Below, in pieces: positions 46,881 to 60,259 of a DNA stretch of 64,000 nt; the stretch's first letter is position 1, and every line of letters begins with the position of its first letter. The translations under genes were made by a program, and so were the position numbers. Source of the DNA: Anagrus nilaparvatae (lineage: Eukaryota; Arthropoda; Insecta; Hymenoptera; Mymaridae); assembly GCA_022575985.1 (NCBI GenBank), contig JAKSXM010000137.1, positions 24,446,001 to 24,510,000 on the forward strand, read 5' to 3'. A model generated the notes under the pieces. That model worked only from the letters and a program-made list of their open reading frames with translations. It was not told the DNA's origin and did not search any database.

Positions 46881-49800
46881 TTTGAGTAATACCGGCAACA
46901 TATACAAATAAAAATTTTTTTTTTAATAAAAAAATAAAAAACCTACATAAAAAAAACGATTTTGTCTCTTGTCATACATATTCAGAAAACTTCAAATGAG
47001 TATATTTTAGTTTTTTTTTACTTTGATATAAAATTCAGTTCCATCATACAACACCCCCCTTTTAAAAACTTTTTTTTCTTTTTTATAAGCTTCTCTCTTC
47101 AAGTTTTTTTTCTTTATGTATATAGTGATAAAAAAAAAATATTTTTTTCTAAAAAAAAAGTACATATATACTAAAAAAAATAATAATAACAATTATGTTT
47201 GACTTTGGCCGCCACACAACATATACTTACTGGAAAAAAAGGTGTAAATACACATACATGCATATAAAAGTGCGAATGTTTGTTTGTATTACGTAGTACT
47301 ATATAATAGAATCCAATTAAATTTATTTTCATTGTTTTTTTTACTTTACTTTATTTTTCTATAAATTATTCATGTGATTGAACTAATAATAAATTGTTTT
47401 TTATAAATAAGTTTTATGTTAATATTGCAATTAAATGTTAATAATAAAATAATGTTGTTGAATTAATAATAATTAAAGACTGTCTGAGCAAATGAAGAAA
47501 AAATTAAATTTTAGTTTAGTTGGATTTCATGAGAATCCTCAAAGAGAATTATATGACTGAATAAGAGATGAAAATTGAACTGTCCTCCTGGACCAAAGAG
47601 CTTATTTACTTAATTTTATGAAGCTTTTATGCCATTTGCAGGAGTTTGCTGTTAACGGACTTGTGTGATACTTATTCTTGGAGGCGTGAATTTCGTAGTA
47701 AAAGATTTTCCCAAATATGGAAAATAAAGTCTAAAAAATTTTAAGGTTCATAGTTCTTAATAAAAGTGTCTTATACATAATTTTTATGTACTTGTTATTA
47801 TTATCATTATAATTTTTTATTGTCTTATAAGAATAAAGCATGTACTAACATTTGAATATATTATAAGTGCATAATAGCTAAATGCATTTTTTTATTTTTT
47901 ATACGTGCAAACTATGCGTCAAGTGCAATATGATATAAGAAAATGTAATATAATGGGCTCGTTATTTTTTTTATTTTTTATTTTAAGTGCATAAAAAATA
48001 TAGTTGGAAAATCTTACTAATTGTTTTAATGATAAAAATATATTATTTCATTTTATCATTTATTAGTCTAGTGATTGCCCATAAGGTCCATTTGCATTGG
48101 ACTCTTACCACGGATTTATCATTGTTATTCAATGTTTTTTGGTTATTTTTTCGGAAAATGCTTTCCGTTTGCAGTTATGGCCAATTTTTTTCCATTTTTT
48201 CGCGATTTTAACCCTGTTATTTTCTTTATTTTTTGGTGTAGGGATCAAGAATCTTGAGATATTTTTTATTAAAAATGTTTATGTTACTTGAAACAGTCAG
48301 TTTTTAATTAATTTTAGCAATAAATGAAGATTTTCAAATACTGTACTTAGTGTTGCATTTTTTACATTTACAATTATTAGGAACTAGCTCATCTATTGGA
48401 GGAAAAATATTTGAACTAATTCATGAATAGGCTTGACTAAAATTTAAAAATATCCAAAAATAAGCCATAGAGGCTAACGAAACCATTTTTCGAAAAATGG
48501 ATAAAAAAATTTGTGATTAATACCCCAAAAAACAGAGAAGAATGCAATGCTAATTTTTATTAAAAATTTAGATAATTAAAAAATTGTTTAAAACTCAAAA
48601 ATTCGCAAACATTTTAGGTTCGAATATGATCTTATTCGATGTCAAAATGTTTCATACGTACACAGCTAAATGTTGAAGCTAATCAGTGCAATCTGTCAAA
48701 AATCAACTGGCTCCAATTCAATTAGAAACTGCAAAATGAGATTTTAGCCTATACAACGTTATCAGCATTTAAAATTGATCTCTGTAATAAAAAATTAAAG
48801 TACCGAATTAAAAGTAACGATTTAAAAAAATCAGCACATTATAAAATCATCTAAATCCTATTCTATTACACATAATAAAATTTTAATTGATTCGAAATAA
48901 AATGTGTTGTTATGATAATAATAATGATAAAAAATATATAGTGATTTGAAAATCTGTTATACATAAAGAGATTTGTTATATAAAGAGAAGGTATTATCCG
49001 CACACAGTGAAATATAATAATGAGAGTGAGAGAGAAATAAACTCTCATCTGTATTATATCATTTGCATGACATCAACACACGATCCACTAGGGCGTTAAT
49101 TTGATGATCGTTAGATTGGAATGCGTATACGTAGCCTTCAATAATATAATTGTTACAATATTATATGATTATTTTTATGCTAATTTTTTTTTTATCTACA
49201 TTCTCGTACACGTTTAAATATATTTACTAATATACTTTGTTTTAAATTATTTCATCGATTGGCCCGATTTTCAAATATAATACAAAACAGAATTTCTCTC
49301 TCTCTCTCTTTGTATGTAGAGTTAAAATTACCATTATATACCGAATGAATAAATTGCATGCTTTAAGCCAAAGGCATTCCATATAAATATGCATTCGAGT
49401 CAAAAGATTTTTTCTTTTTTTTTTTCTATACAAAACAATATAAGAAATTTACCCGTGTTATTTAAACCAAATACATTTATGCTATACGTTTTAATTAACT
49501 AATTCTTTTAACAATGAAAAATATATCTTCGTGCCTTCTATTAAATTGCATTATTATTCAAAATATATGTTAAAACAAACGAATAAAACTTATTTATACT
49601 GTTCGGAAAAAAAGTCTATTGTATTTTAATGCATTTTAGGATGCTACTTGTTTTAAAAGCATCTTTGAAAATTGGTGCCGAAACCCGGAAATTTCCATTC
49701 ATAAAAACTGTTTAGATCGAGCTTGTCTGTTAACGATGCTCGAAAGTTTTCTTCTCGAGAGCCCGTTAAATTTTCCCCCAAGGCTTATAGTAAGAACTTT

Positions 49801-52800
49801 GGAAAAATAAAGGCCACTCTAATGTAGACAAATGTAGATATAAACTTCAATGCATATATATTTATCTCCTTGTCTATCGAAACTCCATCAAGTTTCAAGC
49901 TGTCGACATCAATCCATTTAGTCCTCACATATAAAATAACGCACAAACAGTCCAAAAAAAAGAGAGGAGAAGCTCGAATTTTTCACTGTAGTTTAAAGTT
50001 TCATATGTGAGATTTTTCGTATATCTCGTGACCTGAATAAAAATATCATTCACTTAAACTTTTTATAAAGTATTCTTCCGATTTATCGTTATATCATATT
50101 CAAAAAAAAAAAAAAGTTTCGAATCATAAATCTATATATGTAAGAAAATAATTTTATATGATGGGCGTATAATAAATTGTACGTTTAATTGAGTAAAAAA
50201 TTATATTCTCATATGACCTATTATTTTAAAATGAGTTTATCAGAAACCTGATAAAAGTATCAAAAAAAATTTTTCAGCTGAAAAATTACAAATAAATTCT
50301 TAACTTTAATTTGGGTTTATTTTATGTTGCTCAACGTCAGTTTATGCAATTTTTTTAAAATAAAATCCTAATTCCCATCTAATTAGAGATAAAAATTTTA
50401 TTTAGCCAGTGAGAATTCATTTATTAAAATAGAATATAATTTTCTTTATTATTCGCAATATCGAGTGCAACATAAATTAACTGATTGACATTTTAACTGC
50501 ATATATTAATCTTCATTTTCCCTATAATAAATATAAAATGTACAACACTTTGAATTTCAAATTTAATTAATCAAAATTGATTTAATTAAAATATGTAATA
50601 GTTGTCGATGAATTGAAATTCTAAAGATGTTTTTTTCAAGCTGATAAGCAAATAAAAGTTTGTCAACTATTTCTAAGCATGCTGCGAAATAGGAGATCCA
50701 AGTACAACGAATTACAATACCCAAATGAATATTTCTAAAACAATTAATTACACTTTTTAGTTAATAATCTAAGTTTAGAATCTTTGTACTATTGTTAATA
50801 TTTTTTTAAAATTAATTTATTCATATATACTTGTCAACTCGAACTAATCCTTCCATGAAAGATTGTTAAAGTTTTTTTTTAATGAATAATTTAGTAATTA
50901 ATCAAAATATCAAGTGTAAAAAAATTGAAATACGAGAATTTCTGACTGGTATAATCTAAAAAGAAAATTTAATATTTCCTATTTGATATTTAGTATGATG
51001 AGCTTGAGACAGATTATAATGTAAATCGAGTAGGCATTAAACATATTTTATTCTTCTAAGTATTTCCATCAAAATAATACGTGACATTCAATCTTATAAA
51101 AGACTTTTAATTTACTGAATACTCTGAACTTATTCTGTCAACTTCGTTCACTAAAAATAATTATTTTTTTCATTTTTTAAACCTAACGTGTATTTTGCAA
51201 ACGTTAACACGAAAACTCAGACAATTGTATAGCTGAATTTGCGTGGTACGAAAGAGAGAAAGAGAGAGAATCTGATTACGTTAAAATTTCATTACGATAA
51301 GATAATTGACTTTGCATATTATTTGCTTTTCACATACGAATTTCTCTTTTAATCTGCTACACGTGTATAAGTCACTTTTTATATTTTAAATTTAAATTAA
51401 TTTTTTATCAAAATATTATGGCAGGTTTTTTAAGTAAATTTTGTGAAATGAAAAAATCGGATTCTGTTAACCCGCAAAGCTGTACCGCAAATTATAAAGT
51501 CTATAAACCAATGAAGTAAAGACTAGAAATATCCATTAAATTTTACTTATTTAAATTTTTTTATTCTTTTGGTCAAAATTGGCATTGAGTCAAAGAGCTC
51601 TCCGAACACTGAGCTTCTTTAAAATGATAACACTAAAACCACCATCCTGTGATTGATTATTTTGAAAAAAAAGGAAAAGTTTAAGATCATTTTGATAAAA
51701 AAAAGTCTTTTTCTAAATACTTTGAAAAAAAAAAATAATTTATTTTAAACATAAAAAAGATAAAATTTGAAGAAAATATTAAAGTTTTCTTGGTAAAAGT
51801 TTGTATCTTGATTACTGATATACTTAACGATACTGCTACTTTATATAAAGTTTATTTTTTATAAAAAATAAAAAATAAAAAAATTTCGTGAACAATTTAC
51901 GTTTTCATCGCTCTTGACTTATAAGACTTTAGACTCGAGGAATCAAAACTGAAAAAAAAGGGAAAGAAAAAAGTAATTTAACACCCTAACATCGTGTTTC
52001 AAATAAAAAATTCATATTTATATTGCATAAATCTTATTATTATTGTTATTATTTTTTTAAAAATAAAAGTGTCAGAAAATAAATTGTCAAATTTATATTG
52101 TATGAAATGGAACAAAAAAAAAGGAATTAACGAAATAACATTTGTTTTAGGCATATAAAAAAATTTAATAAGTGTCATTTAGATTTTAATTTTTTTTTTT
52201 TTTTAGTAATAATTTTTAATAATTAATATTTTATACAAAAGTTTAGTAATGCATGTATATTAGGCTAGTAGTCAATTTAAAAATTTGTTAAATTCTGTAC
52301 CCCTTCGATCATATTCTTTCCCTGGGATAAATACCATCATGAGAAGCAAAAATCATTAATTTTAAATAAATTCATGTTATCTGCTGAAACGAGATGATAT
52401 TTAAAAATGTTGATCCAAATAATTTAAATTTTTAAAATAACTACCTAGCCAATGTATAAAAATAAATGTTGAAATAAATTTTGAAACACAAAACTGTGGA
52501 AATAGTAGTAACTGAAAATTAACTGTGTTGTTTGCTGTTTAAAACCTGACGTATCTGACTATTATTAAAATTTCTTGTTGTTTTATATATAAAATTGAAT
52601 AATTAGGTATTCTCGAATTCATATAATATTCATTAATTAAAATATTTGCCATACTTGAAATTTATATTTCTCCGATACATTCTATTTATTTAATTATATG
52701 GAAACATCTTTTGTATTGGAAAATTGTTGAAAAAATTTTATTAATTAAATGTATCCTAAATATTTTCAATTTTTTTTAAATTTTATTTTTTATGCTTGAA

Positions 52801-52900
52801 TTTGGAATATTTTTGCTAAAAAACCAAAATAAGTGATTATCTAAAAAATTAGGTCCTGAGTCCAAAAAGAAAAAAAAATTTGGCACTTTTTCGTATTTTT
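46881..52900. other. AT-rich intergenic DNA
   Basis: No gene supported. A CT microsatellite lies at about 49,294-49,310. A less AT-rich stretch at 49,670-49,830 is unexplained. Everything else is AT-rich single-copy-looking DNA. Confidence 0.4.
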
Positions 52901-52914
52901 TAATGGCAAAAATT

Positions 52915-53120
52915 TTGAGACAAAAATTTTCAAAAAATTAATTATCTGATTTTAGATATCAAGAACTTCTAGAATCTAGATATTAGTACTTTAATAAAAA
53001 AAATGAGGTACTTCATTTTTTGATAAAAGCTTCCTGGGGCTTCAAACTTGCTTGTAGCCAAAAAATCAAAATTTCATCTATCATAATTGTTTCTCTATGA
53101 GGAACCAATAGTTTGGGCTG
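52915..53120 (+). repeat. Possible second copy of a dispersed repeat
   Basis: Patchy direct similarity to 3880-4100 (AAAAATTAATTATCWGATTT, AAAAATGAGGTA, ATGAGGAACC). Old if real. Confidence 0.3.
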
Positions 53121-56100
53121 AGTTGGAGTGGAATCTGTCATATATATTTTATTTTTTCCTTTTTTTATAACTAATTAGTGGTTAATATTAAAAAAATAAA
53201 CATTGACTATTGCAAAATTTGAAATAGGAGATGGTTATTCTATCGCCTATCGCAAAAAATAAACGATAAATATATTGAAATTATCGCCTGCAGAAGCACT
53301 ATTGAATGTCCATAACTAATCTGGGATTTAATATCGTGAAAAATAAATAATATTAATTTGGAAGGCATATGCGTACGAATATAGAAATCCAACTCGAATG
53401 TGATATATTGCTAATAAAATAAACGGTTATATTAAACGACTATAAGTTATAAGGCATTTATGGAGTAAATAGAGATTATCTTATTGATACATTTAATACG
53501 TGCAATTTTGTCTGACGTTAATGAAAATCACTGTCGATTTAGATAAATAGGATCTTTTGATAATTTTTTGAAAATTACTCTTTGAACCTAGTGAAGAATT
53601 AATTTAATTTATCTTTTTTAAAGTAGCTAATAGAGAAAAATTCTGGAAGCAGAGTGAAAGAACAAAAGTTTAGAAGTTGATTAATTATGCATTTGTAACA
53701 AAGTGCAGAAATTTAACTTGGAAAAGCATTTAGCCTCTCCGTGAAACTACGATATGAAAAAACAAACAAACAAGAAACTATTATAAGAAAGTTAACTTAT
53801 AATATGCATGAAAGGCTTGTATTTACACGTAAATATGCAATTTATGATTTTAATTAAAAAAGAAAAAGCTTTTAATATTAATTATTTTTTTTTTTTGCCT
53901 GATTTATTTCGATTTGTAAATTTTTTTTTTTTAATCAATTTATCAATTAAAAATTTTATGTAATTTTATTTTATTTTCTAAATAAATATTTATATCCCAG
54001 AAAATAGTTTATGACATAAAACTGCATAAAAGTTGCTTTTTATTGAATTTCATTTTTGTTTTAATTGAAAAAAAACTAAAATAAAAGATAAACAATAACG
54101 ACAACTGCTGATATTAAAAAAAAATTTTTTTTTCGCTATTTTGAATCGAATTGATATTAAAAAAAAAAAAAAAAATTAATCAAACAGAACTTGCACTGAA
54201 ATATATTTATTTTTATGACGTAACAATAAGTTGCAGAGTTAAAGTGTCATATCTTACAAAATACGTTAGAATGCTTAATGAACTATTGTGCATCAAAGAG
54301 GACACAATCACTATGCAAATATATGTAATCAGAGTACAAACTTTTTATACCCAAGGCGTTTTAAAAAAATAACGTTTTTTTGATAAAAATTAATTTTTAT
54401 TTAGAAATTGTGGGCACAGTAACAAAAGCTTAATATTTCTTAATCGATATTGAAAAAAAAAAAAAAAAAGAAAATAATATATTAAATAATCAATATGCAT
54501 AGGAAATATGAAAAAAAAGTAATAATAATAATAACAATAAAAGTATTGTCTTTTTAAAAAATAATAATAATAATAGTAATAAAAAAAAGTTATTATACAT
54601 AAAATGTAATATTACATTATCCGTTAATGGGAATTTGAATATTAAAAAAATGTTATTTAAAAGTTTATATCAGGCTTGACAATGTTTTGAAATATTAAAT
54701 GAGATCCGGGAGGAATTTTAATTTGGTGCCCAAATCGAAATTAGGATTCAGGTAAACTTTTTCTTGTAAGTTTTGCAAATTGAATTTAAAATCGTTTATG
54801 TTTTTTTTTGGTAAAAGTTTTAGGAAGTCCAAAATAATTACTGCAAATGTATAACGAACTTTTGCAAACGAAGTCTGGTCTAATGTACGTATAATTTATA
54901 CGCGTATTTAAATGAAAATTACTAAAATTTTTTTTAATAAAGCTTTTTTTAATTTTATTTTATCTAACCATAAAATCAGGTTATGTTTATATATTCAAAA
55001 GTTTAGCGAAAAAAAAATTTATTATTATCCTTTTTTTGAATAAATTTAAATATTAAGAAAAAATTTTATCTATCATAAAAAATAAATTATAATAAAATTT
55101 ATTGTCCCTGCTTTGACCATAAATTATTTATGTCAAAACCTTTTTTTATAGTTTAAATAAAAAAAAAAACATAATAAAGGGTCAAGGATTAACGTTATAC
55201 TTACATGAGAAATCCGTTATAAGGTGCTCGAGGGCTAGTAACAATGAGTAGTAGCGCTTAGCATATATTCACATGTAATGCACTTTTTTTCCTTTTTCTT
55301 TATATTCGAGAAAATGCACTTTTTATTTATCCTACTAAATTTCACATTAATCCTTTTATTATGTACATAAAAAATAAATAAATAAAGAAGGAAACTGCAC
55401 TTTCACCTTAATAAAACATAAATATTTGGCGGGAAAAAATTTAAATTTCAAATTACAAAACTTTTTATCTTATTCTTGACATGCTCTTGTATTTTAGTCG
55501 TAGAGTCACTTTTGGCTTTAAGCTTAAAAAAAAAGTTGTTTAATTAAACTATGTAAAACACTTACTGGTAGTTTATTATATAAAATATTAATTAATAATA
55601 ATAAATAAGAAAAAAATTTGTTTTTTAATTAAAACCTATAAAGATAAAAAATAAAGTAAGTTTAGGAACTTTACCTACTAGCATCTTCGAGATTCATAAA
55701 GTGTACGACTGTATATGAATAACTCTTTTATTGCGCCCTGACTTTCACACTCTTAAAGAAAAATCCCCACTTCTTGTATGTATTACATGTATATTTAGCT
55801 TCATATAATAATGTACACCCTCAAATATTTATCATAAATTTCTTTTTTAATTAAAAAAAAAAAAAACTTATTTATAGTTTGTTTAGGCAAATATATTGAA
55901 AAATAGTTCGGCTTTTATAACTGAAACATAAATATGTATGCTGTGCATATATATTTTTAAAACAACATTTTTTTATATGAAAATTTTTTTAAATATTTTT
56001 TGCTAATAAAATTCTACTGCGGAGTAACCTAAAAATTAAATAATTTAAAACTTTGGGATACATAAATTGATTCGTTAAAATTCCAGCAATATTAGCAATT

Positions 56101-56376
56101 TTTATACAAGGTATTTTAATTTATCATCCATTATGTCATAATAAACAACTGTGTTTATAAAAGTGTATCGCAGAGGATACATAAAATTTATAAAAAATTA
56201 TATCATTAAAACTGTATTTATTAAAATTAAAAAAAATATCAAGGAATTATTATATGTAATTTTTTTCTTAGAGCAAATAAACATATATATTATCCAAGAA
56301 CTCATCAATTTTAAATGTTATTTTATTCATTTTTATGTACCATGAACAAAAATGATAAGGGTACTTATGGAAAAAT
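53121..56376. other. AT-rich intergenic DNA
   Basis: No gene, RNA or bounded element supported. A/T homopolymers and AAT microsatellites (for example 54,522-54,570) are common. Confidence 0.4.
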
Positions 56377-56460
56377 TTCTGCCCTAACGGGGAATCGAAC
56401 GCAGAAACCTGCGGCAAGAGTAATGCTTTAGAAAAGTGCAGATGCGTTGTTAGAAACGAA
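56377..56460 (-). repeat. tRNA-like or SINE-like patch
   Basis: On the minus strand GCGTTCGATTCCCCG (ending about 56,386) resembles a tRNA B box and T-loop, preceded by a GC-richer stretch (CTCTTGCCGCAGGTTTCTGC). I cannot fold a full cloverleaf with a proper acceptor stem. A tRNA pseudogene or a piece of a tRNA-derived SINE are both possible. Confidence 0.3.
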
Positions 56461-56889
56461 ATAATCTTGGCTTGGAGGAATTCAGTGCGTTACATTGTTA
56501 TGTGTTTCCACTCTATAATGAAATTTGAAGAAATTGACGGGTGATAGTTAACATGAGTAATCAGGCAAGGTCAGAGAAAAAAACCTTCTGTGGGGAAAAA
56601 CTTGAGTGAAATTTAATTGAAAGTAACTTTGGTTTAAATGACTTTAAGATAAAAGAATTTAAAGCTAATTAAAAAAAATAGTTCTAAAATTCTTATGTTG
56701 AAAAAGGCCCTGAAAGGCCAAAACTTATAGTTAAAAGTTTTAGTTTGCAATTTAAGTGGTCTGTGTTCCTTTGTCTGAAACAAATTAATATCAAATAATT
56801 TGTACTTAAAATAAAATCTTTTGGCATATTATATTTATTTGTATCTTGATAATCATAACTAACACTATTACTGATAGTCTGATAATTGG
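56461..56889. other. Intergenic DNA
   Basis: No gene or bounded repeat recognised. Confidence 0.4.
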
Positions 56890-57140
56890 AACGCTTACAT
56901 TTCTCTTAAAAATTTTTGATAAGCTTGGTTGTAAATTCTTTAACCGTTTCAACGTTCAGATCTTTATGGATTTTCGACAGTTTCGTGTACATGGGAGCGT
57001 TGGTTATTAGTTTAAGTATTTTATTCTGAACGACTTGAAGCTTATTGATTATATAAAGCCTTTTTTTATAGGCAGAACAGAGCCCCTCCGCGCTCCTTTC
57101 TGCGAGGCATACGAACGCATTGTTTCTCTCCAAATTGAAA
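56890..57140 (-). pseudogene. Jockey-type retrotransposon C-terminal scrap
   Basis: Reads KLQVVQNKILKLITNAPMY and then IHKDLNVETVKEFTTKLIKNF, matching the conserved end of jockey-superfamily polyproteins (LQ..QNK.LR.ITNAP.Y....IH.DL..PTV.EEI). The N-terminal part of the same frame (KRLYIINK) fits the same region. It is only about 75 codons with no reverse transcriptase nearby, so it is a fragment. It is in opposite orientation to, and separate from, the element at 43-45.6 kb. Confidence 0.75.
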
Positions 57141-57923
57141 CGACGTGTACTTAACTAGGAGGTGTAGTGCAGATTACTCGAATGAGCATGACCACAAATT
57201 TGATTATTAGGTGTGCTTGTCAGTTAGTAGAACATGGCTATTTTGGTGAAAAACCCCACGTGAGGAAAAAACCATTAACTGTCCTGATATAATGTAGGAC
57301 CATGATATTTGGAATGATAAATGAAACATAGTGTTTCAGCTGAAAATAAGAGATGTTAAGATATAAAAATTCCAAACATGAATAGTTGTTGTTCATACTA
57401 TTAGGTCCAAGGTTGGGCCGCTAAAAATCAAAGTTATATTGCCATAATGTAATTACGGTCATATGGTTCTTATATTCTTATACTTATAGTGTCTCAAATT
57501 CATTTCACTTGCGAGAAACATTTTTTTAGTCCTCCCATTTTGTCTTACGTATATTTACACTATTTTTCGATGCAGAATCGAAGTTGTCAATAGCAGGAAA
57601 TTTATTTAACAAATTGAAATAATTACCTTTTTCATACCTTAGTTAAAGTTTATCAAGTTTATTAAGTTAAAAAGAAAAAATTAATGTCTATTACGCCTTG
57701 AGGATTCCCAGTTTTCTTTGTAAAATGTAAAAATTAAATTTATTTGATAAGGTTTTGCTTCTAGCTTGGGAAATTTGATTTTAAAGTTGAATTACTCTGT
57801 CAAAATAACTAGTTAATAATACAACTTTATATAGCTTGTGCTCTGCTCCAGGTATCATCTGCGGGCACTTATAAGTTTCTATGTAAGTAATTCACTTATT
57901 TTTAATAAAAATCATCTTTTAAT
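57141..57923. other. Intergenic DNA
   Basis: No gene supported; somewhat less AT-rich than the average here. Confidence 0.4.
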
Positions 57924-58300
57924 ATATTACTAGCGGTTTGCCCTGGCTTCTCTTGGATTTTAATTTGGAAAAAATAGTTTTTTAGTAAACTATTTGTTGC
58001 GTAGAAGTTATCTAGCAGAGTTATGAATTGATGCCCGACCATCAAATTTTCAGTTAGATTCGGGATGTAATTATTATCCTAAACACGAAATTTAATCTTA
58101 CTTTTGCTTCCTTCCCGCCTTCTTTTCCGGTATGTAAAAAGGGAAAAAGAAGTTCAAAATATTATACGCTAGAATTTCTCATAATTTTTTCTCCTTTTTT
58201 GCCGTAAACCTTTTCATTGTAACCATCATCGGTTTTGCATTATGCCGTTACTTATACATACAAACAGATTTTCATTCTATGTATATGTAAAGGATTAGCA
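57924..58300 (+). repeat. Possible retroposon fragment
   Basis: ATTACTAGCGGTTTGCCC with GGCTTCTCTTGG at the start, and CTTATACATACAAACAGATT near the end, resemble the conserved edges of retroposon-like repeats widespread in arthropods (TAGC...GCCC.GGCTTCGCTCGG ... CATACAAAC). The match is from memory and the family is not assigned. Confidence 0.3.
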
Positions 58301-60259
58301 CTTCGCCTAAAGGAAAATTTCTCGGAGCAACATCTAGGCTAATATATATTTTTCTACTTGTTGAAACGTTAGAAAATGATACATTACAACAGATCAATCA
58401 ATTTGGAGTTGAAAAAAACAGAGCCAAAATAATACTGAAAATTAATTACTCATAAAATCATTAATAATTTATACCAGACATGTAAGTATGTAATTAATTT
58501 AAAAATTTAGAATCCGTTATTTTCGGATAATAATATAATTCCTGTGTAAAAACGCTAATAACAATTATCGAGACATTATGTAATTTAGCATATTTATTAC
58601 ATATAATCATTTTCCTTTTTCCTCTTAAAATTAAAATATGTGTTATATCGTACATCGCTCTTTTTTTACTATAAAAAATTTTTCAATTCTTGAATGTCAA
58701 TTTACGTCATTTTCTTTTGCGTGTTCTTACTCATAACAGCGTATGGCGTATTTCGATATAAATATATTTCGTGCATGATGCGTTCATAAAAAAACCTCCA
58801 GGCATTTTTATCTTTATTTTTATATGTATTAAAGTAAGATATTTATATGAGAGATTCTGCTAGTTTACTTTTTTCAAATCAAGAGTTTATTTCTCTAAAA
58901 ATAGTTTTTTGCTATCGAAAGCTGAAAACGCTTTAAATTTTTCGACAATTAGTGAAAGAAGGTGGAAATTTAATCTTAGTGAATTGGGAATTTTGTTTAT
59001 TGGCGGAAATTTCTGCTCTTAAAATTTTATAAAATTGGTATTTTCGGTATTCGCGTTTTTAGCTAGAAAGCTAAGCTGCTTCACTAGAAAAATTCTGTTA
59101 AAAAATTTTCCATTCCAATGACAAAACAGAAGCTCAGTTGGATTTGCTCGTATATATATTTTCTAGATAAAAAAATTTTCCTTTTAAACGATATAACATA
59201 AAAAAATCAATATGTATTTTTTATTCATCATTTGAGGCAAAAAAAAGAAAGAAGCAAAAGATATGATTTTAATATTTTTTTATTCTTGATACTTTACTCA
59301 CTTATTCGAGATACTATATTAAGGAAATGTCAAAAAATAATTTTTTATTATAAATGTGCATAAAGACTTTTTTTTTTATCAATAAAATAATAAAAAATGC
59401 ATAAAGATTTAAAATAGCATTTAAACCAAAACGTTATTTGGTCGTTTGAATTTTTGATGATAATGCACTTAGATATAGATTCGATTGCTTATTTGATTAA
59501 ACTACGATCGCACCAATAAACTCAATATTATAATATTATTAGCTCTTTAATTTAATTGAACGTGTTACAACGCTTAGAGAAAGTATTTTATATTTTATTT
59601 ATTCAATTAGTACATTTTTTAATTTTTTATTCTCATTACTTTTTTATGGGTTTTTTAATGTTTCGTTTACATTAGAGATTGAACTTTTTTTTTATAGAGT
59701 TTACAGTTATCTTTAGGTGCAATTTTTATTTGCATTGCGAATTCCATGCATTTAAAAAAACTGTGTCCTTATCACTTTATTTGAGCTCAAGTTTATTTAT
59801 AAAATATTTATGTAACATTTTACTTCAAAGGTTTGCTTACTTTTGTAAATTCAGTGTACCAAGGGTGACCTTTATCAAAGAAATTTCAAGCTTACGACTC
59901 ACCGGTACTTGTTATTTACTTATCAATGTAAATAAAGATTTAATCTGTAAATTTTTGGGCTTATTACCGAAGTGTTTATTTTTGTAAAATTCAATTAGTT
60001 GTATAATTTTACCAAAATGTTTTCCGAAAAATTAGATTTTCCAAGGATACTTAATTTTATATACGATTCAGAAAACAAATTACAATCTATATTTATTTTA
60101 TGGATGAGTTTATTGTATTGAAATAACATGACTGGTGACGTCGAATTAATTCAATGGGTTTTCTGGGCCTAGAAATACAGAAATCAAAATTATTAAACAG
60201 AATTTTTTAGGAAATCTTCCAAAAAACGTCGCAACCTTACATATGAAATAACTAATTTG
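58301..60259. other. AT-rich intergenic DNA
   Basis: No gene supported. The open frame at 59,679-59,987 lacks any recognisable domain and is judged incidental. Confidence 0.4.

Noticed and set aside
49673..49690. TGGTGCCGAAACCCGG, looks like a retroelement primer-binding site
   Set aside because: No LTR was found to its left and no gag or pol follows.
59679..59987. Plus-strand open frame of 102 codons
   Set aside because: No start context, no domain; Phe/Leu/Ile/Lys-rich as expected from random AT-rich DNA.
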